Source of the DNA: a bacterium | GTDB lineage: Bacteria; UBP14; UBA6098 | NCBI GenBank assembly: GCA_030642425.1 | Contig: DAOWNU010000068.1 | Location: 1-8,248 of the forward strand | Length of the DNA: 8,248 nucleotides | Direction: 5' to 3' | Shown here: positions 1 to 5,999 of the stretch, one piece after another | How positions within the stretch are numbered: position 1 is the first letter of the stretch | Layout of the letters: the number at the start of each line of letters is the position of its first letter | Made by a program: the position numbers and the translations under genes | The notes under the pieces: generated by a model | The model's database searches: none | What the model saw: only the letters and a program-made list of their open reading frames with translations | Told to the model about the DNA's origin: nothing

Positions 1-21
1 AACAACGACCCCAATTCTCAT
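1..21 (-). CDS. start of an unidentified gene running off the window
   Basis: Read on the minus strand, an ATG at 21 opens MRIGVVV, which continues past the window edge. A GGGAGA sequence lies about 8 bases upstream, at suitable ribosome-binding distance. It points the same way as the operon to its right, but roughly 260 bases of repeat-rich DNA separate the two. Seven residues, a short hydrophobic beta strand, cannot identify a family. They resemble the start of PurQ-type glutamine amidotransferases, but that is only a guess. Confidence 0.35.
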
Positions 22-89
22 AATGTATTCTCCCGTTTCCGCCCGGTTATTTATTTTTTGGACGACAGGCGAGCCGCAAGGTTTAGTGG

Positions 90-146
90 AAAATGTCAAA
101 TATCAAAGCTCAAATGTCAAATGAAGCTCAAAGCTCAAATGTCAAA
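90..146. repeat. short degenerate tandem repeat built on CAAATGTCAAA and AAGCT
   Basis: The words AAATGTCAAA (three times) and AAGCT (three times) recur in this stretch with irregular spacing of 7 to 20 bases. The tract lies between the operon's 3' end and the next gene and has no convincing reading frame of its own. It looks like simple-sequence intergenic expansion. No function can be read from it. Confidence 0.6.
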
Positions 147-165
147 CCCCGCACAACCCCACATT

Positions 166-192
166 GTCATCCCCGCGAAGGCGGGAATCCAG
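166..192. repeat. dispersed palindromic repeat with a CCCGC-GAAG-GCGGG hairpin
   Basis: The core hairpin at 169-188 pairs ATCCCCGC with GCGGGAAT around a GAAG loop, with one mismatch or wobble. The bordering GTCAT and ATCCAG match a palindromic intergenic repeat that I recognise from many unrelated environmental bacterial genomes. It lies downstream of the FAD-subunit gene. It could act as an RNA hairpin that stabilises the 3' end, but no T-tract follows on either strand, so it is not a standard intrinsic terminator. Confidence 0.65.
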
Positions 193-220
193 ATGGGTGG
201 GATTGGTAGAGCATTTTCAC

Positions 221-291
221 CTCTTTCCCCTCTGTGTCCTCTGTGGTTTCCCGGCGGGGCGGCGCGGGGCAATTTTGCATTGCTAATTTTG
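221..291. repeat. dispersed intergenic repeat, copy 1 (CCTCTGTG type)
   Basis: This segment reads CTCTTTCCCCTCTGTG, then CCTCTGTGG, a G/C-rich spacer, GGGGCAATTTT, CATTGCTAATTTTG. The same blocks in the same order and orientation recur at 6033-6114, so it is one family of dispersed repeat. The spacer differs most between copies: here it is CGGCGGGGCGGCGCGGGG. The right end overlaps the last codons and stop codon of the FAD-subunit gene. No protein is encoded. Confidence 0.75.
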
Positions 292-1137
292 CGGCGTCTC
301 TCTCCCAAAACCCATGCGGAAAAGCTGGCCGACCATGTCGGAGCGGTATTCGGAGGTCGAGCGGAAATCGGTTATGGGCGTGCATTCGGAAACGAGCTTT
401 TTCGCGGCTTGTTCGATAAGGCCGTCGTCGAGGTTTGCGCCGGACATGATTTTCTCGGTCTCCGGCGCGCGGATAACTCTCGGCGCGACCGCGGAGAGCG
501 CAATCCGGACATTCCCGAGCCGGTCGCCGCTCTTTATCGACGCCAGCGCCACGCCGACTTTTGTGATAGTAACAGCGGCGCGCGAGCCGAGCCGGTTATA
601 GAAGCCGAAAAAATCTTCCGAAACGACCGGTATCTCGAAACCGAGAATCAGCTCGCCGCTTTGGAGAGCGGTTTTACCCGGCGCGAGATGAAAATCTTCG
701 ACAGGCATTTTTCGCAATCCATTTGCGGAAACCAGAACGATTTCCGCGGCGTGTGCGATAAGTGTCGGTAGCGATTCGGCGACCGGGCTGGCATTGGCGA
801 CGTTGCCGCCGATTGTCGCGCGGTTGCGGATTGCCGGCCCGCCCATAATCCCGCTGCTTTCCGCGATAAGCGGCGCGGACTCGATAACTTTCCGGGATTT
901 CGCTATCGAAGAATGAGTCGCGGCGGCGCCGATAAAGAGTTTGCCGCCTGTAATGTTTATCTTTTTCAATTTTTCGATGCGCGAGACATCGAGAAGCATG
1001 GCGCTTTCGAGCGAATCCGAAAGCTGAATTATAAGGTCGGTCCCACCGGCTATCGGGCGAATCCCGGGGTTGTCATCGAATATGTTCAATGCCTCGTCGA
1101 TATTATCCGGCCGATAGACCTTCGTTATTCTGAGCAT
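283..1137 (-). CDS. xdhB: FAD-binding subunit of a xanthine-dehydrogenase-family enzyme
   Basis: This 284-residue protein is the medium subunit of a molybdenum hydroxylase, passing electrons from the [2Fe-2S] subunit through FAD to NAD+ or another acceptor. The N-terminal FAD domain shows PIAGGTDLIIQ at 28-38 and IRNRATIGGNVANASP at 103-118, both characteristic flavin-binding segments. The C-terminal domain ends in the family motif ITDFRSTSEYRSDMVGQ at 255-271. Length is normal for the family (about 280-300). The start ATG overlaps the end of the upstream xdhC by 13 bases, with a GAGG about 8 bases before it, so it is the last gene of the operon. The final residues and the TAG stop come from a dispersed repeat. 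Naming follows the E. coli xdhABC convention; the exact substrate is inferred from the large subunit. Confidence 0.92.
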   Translation of the reverse strand: MLRITKVYRPDNIDEALNIFDDNPGIRPIAGGTDLIIQLSDSLESAMLLDVSRIEKLKKINITGGKLFIGAAATHSSIAKSRKVIESAPLIAESSGIMGGPAIRNRATIGGNVANASPVAESLPTLIAHAAEIVLVSANGLRKMPVEDFHLAPGKTALQSGELILGFEIPVVSEDFFGFYNRLGSRAAVTITKVGVALASIKSGDRLGNVRIALSAVAPRVIRAPETEKIMSGANLDDGLIEQAAKKLVSECTPITDFRSTSEYRSDMVGQLFRMGFGRETPQN

Positions 1138-1916
1138 TTTCGGACCTCTTTTATGCCGTTCTTCACACCGAGCATCTCCGCGACAATCGCAACCGCTATC
1201 TCACCCGGCTCGACCGTGCCGATATTCAGGCCAATCGGGGCGTGAATAGATTTAATCCGGCCGCTGTCGAGGCCCGCTTTTTTAATATGACTAAATACCT
1301 GCGCGACTTTTTGAGCGCTTCCCATCATACCGACATATTCCGGCCACGTTTTGCGCGCGAGGAGCTTTTTCATTATTATCTCGTCGCCCTCGTGTCCCGC
1401 CGTGACAATCACAACATAATCGCAGCCGGAGATGGGCAGCTTTTCCGCAAGCCCGGCGTAGTCGCCGGTGATATGTTCCGCGGCCTCGATATTCTCCGGC
1501 GCCGCCGCTCCGGGGCGGTCATCGACAGCGACAACGTGCCATCCCGCGACAGAGGCGACTTTGGCGATTTCTCTGCCAACATGCCCCGCGCCGAACAGCC
1601 AGAGTTTAGCGCGCGGCCTTATCGGCTCGAAATACATGGTCGCCGTCCCGCCGCATTCCGTGGCGAGCGGGCCTTCCGCGCCCATCTCGTATTTCAAAAG
1701 CCCGGCCTGTCCGGACTCGAATCGCTTCAGCGCTTCCGCGATAGCCTCCGTCTCGAGCGCGCCGCCTCCGACAGTTCCAAAAGAGCGGCCGTCGTAAAGC
1801 ACCGCCATCTTTGCGCCGGGGCGCGCGGGTGTCGAGCCGGAGACTTCGACCACAACGACATAAACCCCGCCGTTTTTCAATGCCTCCGCAATATCTTTCA
1901 GCGTGAGAACGCTCAT
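1125..1916 (-). CDS. xdhC: XdhC-family molybdenum cofactor chaperone
   Basis: This 263-residue protein belongs to the XdhC/CoxI family. These proteins bind the molybdenum cofactor, assist its sulfuration and insert it into the apo large subunit of xanthine-dehydrogenase-type enzymes. They are not part of the mature enzyme. The N-terminal domain has GSTPARPGAKM at 27-37, TVGGGALE at 48-55 and a conserved CGG at 88-90. A C-terminal Rossmann domain follows, with LFGAGHVGREIAKVA at 107-121, VDDRP at 131-135 and the family signature HAPIGLNIG at 225-233. It starts in an ATGA overlap with the stop codon of the [2Fe-2S] gene, indicating translational coupling. Its place between the FeS and FAD genes ties it to this enzyme. 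Length and motifs are complete. Confidence 0.93.
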   Translation of the reverse strand: MSVLTLKDIAEALKNGGVYVVVVEVSGSTPARPGAKMAVLYDGRSFGTVGGGALETEAIAEALKRFESGQAGLLKYEMGAEGPLATECGGTATMYFEPIRPRAKLWLFGAGHVGREIAKVASVAGWHVVAVDDRPGAAAPENIEAAEHITGDYAGLAEKLPISGCDYVVIVTAGHEGDEIIMKKLLARKTWPEYVGMMGSAQKVAQVFSHIKKAGLDSGRIKSIHAPIGLNIGTVEPGEIAVAIVAEMLGVKNGIKEVRKCSE

Positions 1917-2383
1917 TTCCGCTCCTTAAGTTTCCGGGCGGCGATAAGGACGCCCTCGACAAGTTTGGAATAGCCCGTGCATCGGCACAGGTTCCCCGAT
2001 AATGCCACGCGGACATCTTCCTCTGTCGGGTCGGGATTCTCCCGAAACAAAGCCGCGCCCGCGACCACGAATCCGGGCGTGCAAAATCCGCATTGAACCG
2101 CACCGCATTCGGCGAAAGAATCGACTATCGCCTTGCCTATCGCCGTTTCGACGACGCCCTCGATAGTTTCTATTTTTGAATTATCGGCCTGAAAAGCGGG
2201 AATCAAGCAGGAATTCACGAGCATACCGTTCATAATTATCGAACACGCGCCGCACTCACCCTCGCCACAGCCCTCCTTTGTGCCGGTCAGGCCGAGCCGT
2301 TCGCGCAGGACATCGAGAAGCCTTTCGGACGGCCCGACTTCCACGCGAACGGTGCGGCCGTTGAGTGTAAAACCGATATTCAT
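1913..2383 (-). CDS. [2Fe-2S] subunit of a xanthine-dehydrogenase-family enzyme
   Basis: This 156-residue small subunit carries the two [2Fe-2S] clusters between the molybdenum site and FAD. The plant-ferredoxin-like N-terminal domain supplies C39, C44, C47 and C59 (CGEGECGAC, then NSC). The helical C-terminal domain supplies C98, C101, C133 and C135 (CGFCTPG and CRCTGY). All eight expected ligands are present, so both clusters should assemble. Length is standard for separate small subunits of the CoxS/XdhC type. The start overlaps the large-subunit stop and the stop overlaps the xdhC start, both by ATGA. I leave the symbol blank because E. coli xdhC names this subunit while XdhC elsewhere names the chaperone encoded next door. 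Confidence 0.95.
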   Translation of the reverse strand: MNIGFTLNGRTVRVEVGPSERLLDVLRERLGLTGTKEGCGEGECGACSIIMNGMLVNSCLIPAFQADNSKIETIEGVVETAIGKAIVDSFAECGAVQCGFCTPGFVVAGAALFRENPDPTEEDVRVALSGNLCRCTGYSKLVEGVLIAARKLKERK

Positions 2384-4656
2384 CGCGCCCCCTTTTTCAA
2401 TTTCGGCCAGACCCTTTCGGGAAGAAACGGCTGTTCGCGCAGGCGGATACCAGCGGCGTCGAACACGGCGTTCGCGACCGCCGGAGCGATACCCATCAGC
2501 GGCTGCTCGCCGAACCCTTTCGCGCCGAACGGCCCTTCGCTGTATGCAGATTCCACTATTATCGGGTGGATTTCGGGGGCATCGACCGTGGTTGGAATGT
2601 GATAGAACGAAAGCCGCGGGTTCATCGGGATGCCGTTTTTATCGATGATATATTCCTCGGTCAACGCGTATCCCAATCCCTGAACCGAGCCGCCCTCGAT
2701 CTGCCCCTCGACCAGCGTCGGATTGATCGCCTTGCCCACATCGTGCGCGGCCCAGAGTTTCTCGACCCGAACAACGCCGGTGCGCGTATCCACCGCGACC
2801 TGAGCGACATTGACCGCCCACGCGTAGATTACATAGGCGTCGCCCTGTCCGCTGTCCTCGTCCCAGCTTGTCGGCGGGCTAGAATCGTAGCCCACTATTG
2901 TCAACACGACTTTTTGAGCAAAGGCGCGTTCGACTAAATCGTTCCAGGAAATTCTTTTTGCGGGATTATCGGTTCGGAAGGCGCAGTTTTCGCCGAATGT
3001 TATTGCTTTTGGCGAGACTCCCCATTCCGGCGCGATCACGCCCGCGAGATTGCCCTTAAGCGTGGAACAGGCCACAAGAATCGCGCGGCCGCTCATCGTG
3101 GTTGCCCGCGAAGCTACGGTCGGGCCGCTGTCCGGGACGCGGCTGGAATCGACGGGCAGGCAATAGACCCTCTCGAACGGGATGCCGAACGCCTCCGCGA
3201 CAATCTGGCCGAGAACGGTGCGCATGCCCTGGCCCATTTCGGTCGTTCCCACCGCGAACTGCACGCTGCCGTCGGGCTGAATCCCGACATAAGCGCCGCT
3301 TCTCGCGAAATGAGTTCCGCCCGCCCCGAGGCCGACGCCGTAGAATATTGTCGATATGCCGACCCCGCGTTTGACAGGGCCGTTCCGCCCGTGCAGTTTC
3401 TCGCGGAGATTATAATAATCGCTCTCCGTTATCGCCCGCTCAAGACACTCCTGAAGACCGACCGATTCCCCGAGCTTTTGGCCGGTTACAGTTTCATCGC
3501 CGCGGCGGAGATGGTTTATCTCCCTGATTCGCACCGGGTCCATTCCGATTTTTTCGGCCAGCTCGTCTATCGCGGACTCGATTGCGAACAACGTCTGCGG
3601 ACTGCCGAATCCGCGATACGCGCCGCAGGGAACCTTGTTCGTGGCGACCGCGCGAGCATCCACCCGGACGGCCGGAATTCGATACGGCCCGCAGGAATGA
3701 ACCGTTCCGCGCCACAGAACAACGGGGCTTAGCGTGGCGTAAGCGCCGCCGTCGAAAAGAATATCTATCCCGGCAGCGGTGAGTTTGCCATCTTTCGTAG
3801 CGCCGAGTTTCACCTCGACACGGCTCGGATGGCGTTTGCTCATCGAAACAAAATCTTCAGTGCGTCCCAATATCAGCTTGACCGGCCTTTTGGCGGCGAG
3901 AGCGAGAACCGAAGCCCATCCCGCGACAAGAGACGGCACGTCCTCCTTGCCGCCGAAAGCCCCACCGGTCGTGGTCTGGACAATCCTGACCCGCGACTGC
4001 GCCAGCCCGGTAACATCGGAGACCGCGCCGTGGACGTAAAACGGGCATTGCATCGTGCCATAGACATCGATTCCGCCCTCGGCGGTCGGCACGGCGAGCA
4101 TCCCCTGAGTTTCGAGATAGGCGTGTTCCTGATATGTTGTGCGATAGACGCGCTCGATTATCGTGTCGGATTGTGCGAAGGCATTTTCGATATCGCCGCG
4201 ACGAATCTTGTGATGCGCAAAAATATTATCCTCGCCGAACAGAATCGGCGAATCTGGCGAATTATATTTCTCCGGGTCGATAAGAATCCCGAGCGGCTCG
4301 ATATCGAGTTCGACAGCCTCTATCGCCAACTGCGCGGCGGCCTCTGTTTCCGCTGCGATAAGCGCGATAGGCTCGCCGACGTAGCGAACCTCGCCAGTGG
4401 CGAGCAGGGGCATATCCTCGAAAACGACGTGGCAGACATTTTTGCCGGGGATATCGTCTGCGGTGAGAACGGCGTGAACGCCGTGAATCGACCGCGCCTT
4501 TTTGACATCGAGCCGGACAATCTTTCCGCGCGGAAATTCCGACCGCAAAACCTTTCCTATCAACATGCCCGGCATAAACATATCCGCAACATATACGGCC
4601 TTACCGGTGGCCTTGGAACGGGCATCGACCCTGACTACGCTTTTACCGACAGCCAT
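2380..4656 (-). CDS. xdhA: molybdopterin-binding large subunit, xanthine dehydrogenase type
   Basis: This is the 758-residue catalytic subunit, where a molybdopterin cytosine dinucleotide cofactor hydroxylates the substrate with water. Key segments are GGAFGGKED at 231-239, CGAYRGFGSPQ at 344-354, TTEMGQGMRT at 471-480 and GFGEQPL at 714-720, whose E717 fits the catalytic base. Aligned by hand to remembered bovine xanthine oxidase, E238, R316, R348 and F350 fall on Glu802, Arg880, Arg912 and Phe914. Glu802 and Arg880 are the purine-orienting pair that aldehyde oxidases lack. The CO dehydrogenase loop AYRCSFR is absent. I chose ATG 4656, not the open frame back to 4995, because an AGGAGG precedes it and upstream codons lie inside mocA and do not resemble the family. 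Length matches separate large subunits (about 750-780). A purine substrate is inferred, not shown. Confidence 0.93.
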   Translation of the reverse strand: MAVGKSVVRVDARSKATGKAVYVADMFMPGMLIGKVLRSEFPRGKIVRLDVKKARSIHGVHAVLTADDIPGKNVCHVVFEDMPLLATGEVRYVGEPIALIAAETEAAAQLAIEAVELDIEPLGILIDPEKYNSPDSPILFGEDNIFAHHKIRRGDIENAFAQSDTIIERVYRTTYQEHAYLETQGMLAVPTAEGGIDVYGTMQCPFYVHGAVSDVTGLAQSRVRIVQTTTGGAFGGKEDVPSLVAGWASVLALAAKRPVKLILGRTEDFVSMSKRHPSRVEVKLGATKDGKLTAAGIDILFDGGAYATLSPVVLWRGTVHSCGPYRIPAVRVDARAVATNKVPCGAYRGFGSPQTLFAIESAIDELAEKIGMDPVRIREINHLRRGDETVTGQKLGESVGLQECLERAITESDYYNLREKLHGRNGPVKRGVGISTIFYGVGLGAGGTHFARSGAYVGIQPDGSVQFAVGTTEMGQGMRTVLGQIVAEAFGIPFERVYCLPVDSSRVPDSGPTVASRATTMSGRAILVACSTLKGNLAGVIAPEWGVSPKAITFGENCAFRTDNPAKRISWNDLVERAFAQKVVLTIVGYDSSPPTSWDEDSGQGDAYVIYAWAVNVAQVAVDTRTGVVRVEKLWAAHDVGKAINPTLVEGQIEGGSVQGLGYALTEEYIIDKNGIPMNPRLSFYHIPTTVDAPEIHPIIVESAYSEGPFGAKGFGEQPLMGIAPAVANAVFDAAGIRLREQPFLPERVWPKLKKGAR

Positions 4657-5270
4657 TCGACCTCCTGGGGGAAAGGCCCGATGAATTTTTCGTATGCTTC
4701 GGGCGTATTTATATCGATATGTATTCCGGGGTCGTCCACCACGACGAACTTTCTTTTTTTGGGATTGGCGCGAACCACGTGCCTCGCGCCGGTTTCGAGC
4801 GGACAATCCGCCAGTTCGCGGAACAATATTTTTGGGAATATCACGGGATGCCCGGAACTCATCTTGAACGACGGCGAGATTATGCAGCCCGGATGAATTC
4901 GATGTTCTTTCGTTAGAAGCTCGAATGTTTCGGCCCGGACGAGCGGATAATCGACCATCGCGATAAGCGCGCCGGTATGCTTTTCGTCCGCCCATTTCAG
5001 GCCGGTGAGTATCGAAGAAAGCATGTCCTTCTCCGGCGCGGGATTCACCAGAATTGCAATCCCTTCCGGGACGAACGGCGCTATTTTTTCCGCGTGGAAC
5101 CCCAGCACAACTACTATCTCCGCGATCCCGCCGCGCTGCATATTTCCCGCGACTTTCGATAGAAACGTTTCGTCCCCGATAGGTAGGATGGCCTTCGGAC
5201 GGTTCCCCATCCGCTCGCCCCTGCCGGCGGCGAGCACTATTCCGAAAAGGTTTTTATCACAAGAAGCCAT
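4635..5270 (-). CDS. mocA: MocA-like molybdenum cofactor cytidylyltransferase
   Basis: This 211-residue nucleotidyltransferase of the MobA/MocA family probably joins CMP to molybdopterin to give the cytosine dinucleotide form used by xanthine-dehydrogenase-type enzymes. The N-terminal nucleotide-binding loop is LAAGRGERMG at 13-22, followed by K26 and LPIG at 29-32. LAAG rather than LAGG favours a CTP-using MocA over a GTP-using MobA. The metal-binding aspartate is D107 in MVDYPLV, SGHPVIF spans 139-145 and DINTPEAY spans 186-193, all typical of MocA. It is the first gene after a consensus promoter, with an AGAGAGGG ribosome-binding region just before ATG 5270. It overlaps the large-subunit gene by 22 bases. 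Its place at the head of the enzyme operon supports dedicated cofactor maturation. Other sugar-nucleotide transferases share the fold, but these motifs and neighbours argue against them. Confidence 0.88.
   Translation of the reverse strand: MASCDKNLFGIVLAAGRGERMGNRPKAILPIGDETFLSKVAGNMQRGGIAEIVVVLGFHAEKIAPFVPEGIAILVNPAPEKDMLSSILTGLKWADEKHTGALIAMVDYPLVRAETFELLTKEHRIHPGCIISPSFKMSSGHPVIFPKILFRELADCPLETGARHVVRANPKKRKFVVVDDPGIHIDINTPEAYEKFIGPFPQEVEWLSVKA
4661..4666 (-). promoter_or_regulatory. ribosome binding site that fixes the large-subunit start
   Basis: On the minus strand AGGAGG lies four bases before ATG 4656, inside the 3' end of the mocA-like gene. The frame is open for 113 codons further upstream, so this site and the onset of family-like sequence (AVGKSVVRVDARSKATGKA) decide the start. 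Confidence 0.8.
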
Positions 5271-5291
5271 AGCCCTCTCTTATTTGCACCA

Positions 5292-5320
5292 ATTATAAAT
5301 CAATTTTTCGGGGATGTCAA
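5292..5320 (-). promoter_or_regulatory. consensus sigma-70 promoter of the xanthine dehydrogenase operon
   Basis: On the minus strand a perfect TTGACA (5320-5315) is separated by exactly 17 bases from a perfect TATAAT (5297-5292). Transcription should start near 5285, leaving a leader of about 15 bases that holds only the ribosome-binding region before ATG 5270. Such a strong promoter suggests high basal transcription or control by a repressor. Just upstream are a small inverted repeat, AGATA-ACTTC-TATCT (5336-5350), and two GGATGTC-ATA words 12 bases apart (5312-5333, the first overlapping the -35). These are possible but weak operator candidates. Confidence 0.85.
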
Positions 5321-5446
5321 TACGGATGTCGATATAGATAACTTCTATCTGATTCCCCGATTTTGCGTTATCGATGTCGCATTCTTCATAATGCACTGCC
5401 AGTGCTGATCTTAGATTAAAAATCGCTTTCGCCGATCAGGTGAAAA

Positions 5447-5497
5447 GCCTAAGCGGTTTAAACCGCTTCAAAACGAAGCCCTTTAAAGGGCTTAGGC
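5447..5497. repeat. two perfect 18-bp palindromes within an outer inverted repeat
   Basis: The first palindrome, AAGCGGTTTAAACCGCTT, spans 5451-5468 and the second, AAGCCCTTTAAAGGGCTT, spans 5476-5493, with seven bases between. Outer arms GCCT (5447-5450) and AGGC (5494-5497) can close the whole unit, so a three-way or cruciform fold is possible. It lies upstream of the operon promoter on the untranscribed side. Related but imperfect hairpins occur at 6133-6187. It looks like a dispersed palindromic element; no T-tract makes it a terminator. Confidence 0.8.
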
Positions 5498-5699
5498 GTT
5501 CCGGCATCCAACTGGATTGCTCTTAACCCAAAATCAGGGAAAACTGACGCGATCAATTCTAATAAAATAATAATGTGTGATTTTCACTTTGTCGAGATAT
5601 TTCTTCGGGTGAAGCGGAAAAAATATGAATTGGGGTGAATGAGGGAATATATACCGGATAACGCACTACAAATTCGCGTTTGAAAGGCCTAATTTGTCG

Positions 5700-5846
5700 A
5701 TGAAGAGAACTACTCTGCCAATGAAGCAAACTACTTTGCCAATGAAGAGGACTACTTTGCCAATGAAGAGAACTACTCTGCCAATGAAGAGGACTACTTT
5801 GCCAATGAAGAGGACTACTTTGCCAATGAAGAGAACTACTTTGCTG
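5700..5846 (+). repeat. seven-copy 21-bp tandem repeat
   Basis: Seven exact-length units follow ATGAAGAG(A/G)ACTACT(C/T)TGCCA, starting at 5700, 5721, 5742, 5763, 5784, 5805 and 5826. Variation is almost limited to base 9 (A or G) and base 16 (C or T). Unit 2 has CAA in place of AGA or AGG, and unit 7 ends CTG instead of CCA. A decayed eighth unit begins at 5847. The period is a multiple of three, so coding frames persist: one plus frame repeats MKRTTLP, another repeats ANEEDYF or ANEENYF or ANEENYS, and the third has a stop in almost every unit. There are no spacers, so it is not a CRISPR array. Confidence 0.93.
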
Positions 5847-5861
5847 TTGAAGAAGTCTTGA
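5700..5861 (+). CDS. possible small heptapeptide-repeat protein (MKRTTLP)n
   Basis: An ATG at 5700 opens a 53-residue frame of MKRTTLP units ending LLKKS before TGA at 5859-5861. The frame is open back to 5643 (GNIYRITHYKFAFERPNLS before the first M), but without an ATG or GTG there; TTG 5694 is the only other candidate start. The peptide would be strongly basic, with K-R pairs every seven residues, and shows no signal peptide or known domain. No good ribosome-binding site or promoter is evident. In this frame both recurrent base variants are silent (AGA/AGG Arg, CTG/TTG Leu), mildly favouring translation. A competing acidic frame across the same DNA (5693-5899, stop TAG 5900-5902) lacks a start codon before the repeat. 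It may equally be non-coding. Confidence 0.25.
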   Translation: MKRTTLPMKQTTLPMKRTTLPMKRTTLPMKRTTLPMKRTTLPMKRTTLLLKKS

Positions 5862-5999
5862 GTATCAACGACTTAGACGAAATGGCATTTTTATCAAGTT
5901 AGAGCGGTGCTATCTCCATTTGCCACGGTTTTCGCCATAAAAACTTCCTTTGGCCGCCCTCGATTACGACATTAAATTAGTCATTTTTCAGCAATCTCC

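Noticed and set aside
221..291. Insertion sequence remnant
   Set aside because: No transposase fragment, terminal inverted repeats or clear target duplication could be seen in either copy; it is better described as a short non-coding repeat.
58..771. A 237-codon plus-strand open frame
   Set aside because: It runs through dispersed repeats and then antisense to the FAD subunit, with no family-like sequence.
2380..4656. Aerobic CO dehydrogenase large subunit (CoxL)
   Set aside because: The form I active-site loop AYRCSFR is absent; the sequence here is AYRGFGSPQ, as in xanthine dehydrogenases.
3829..4896. A 355-codon plus-strand open frame opposite the large-subunit and mocA genes
   Set aside because: It lies wholly antisense to two strongly supported genes, crosses their junction and shows no domain-like sequence; it is a shadow of their codon use.
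4657..4995. Extended N-terminus of the large subunit from 4995
   Set aside because: The 113 extra residues are highly basic, do not resemble the family and lie entirely inside the mocA coding sequence; a strong AGGAGG supports ATG 4656.
5700..5846. CRISPR-like array
   Set aside because: The units abut directly with no spacers and no cas gene is present; the period is a fixed 21 bases.
5700..5867. Minus-strand hydrophobic frame through the tandem repeat (GKVVLFI)n
   Set aside because: It is stop-bounded just upstream and has no ATG, GTG or TTG start before the repeat; nothing suggests transcription in that direction.
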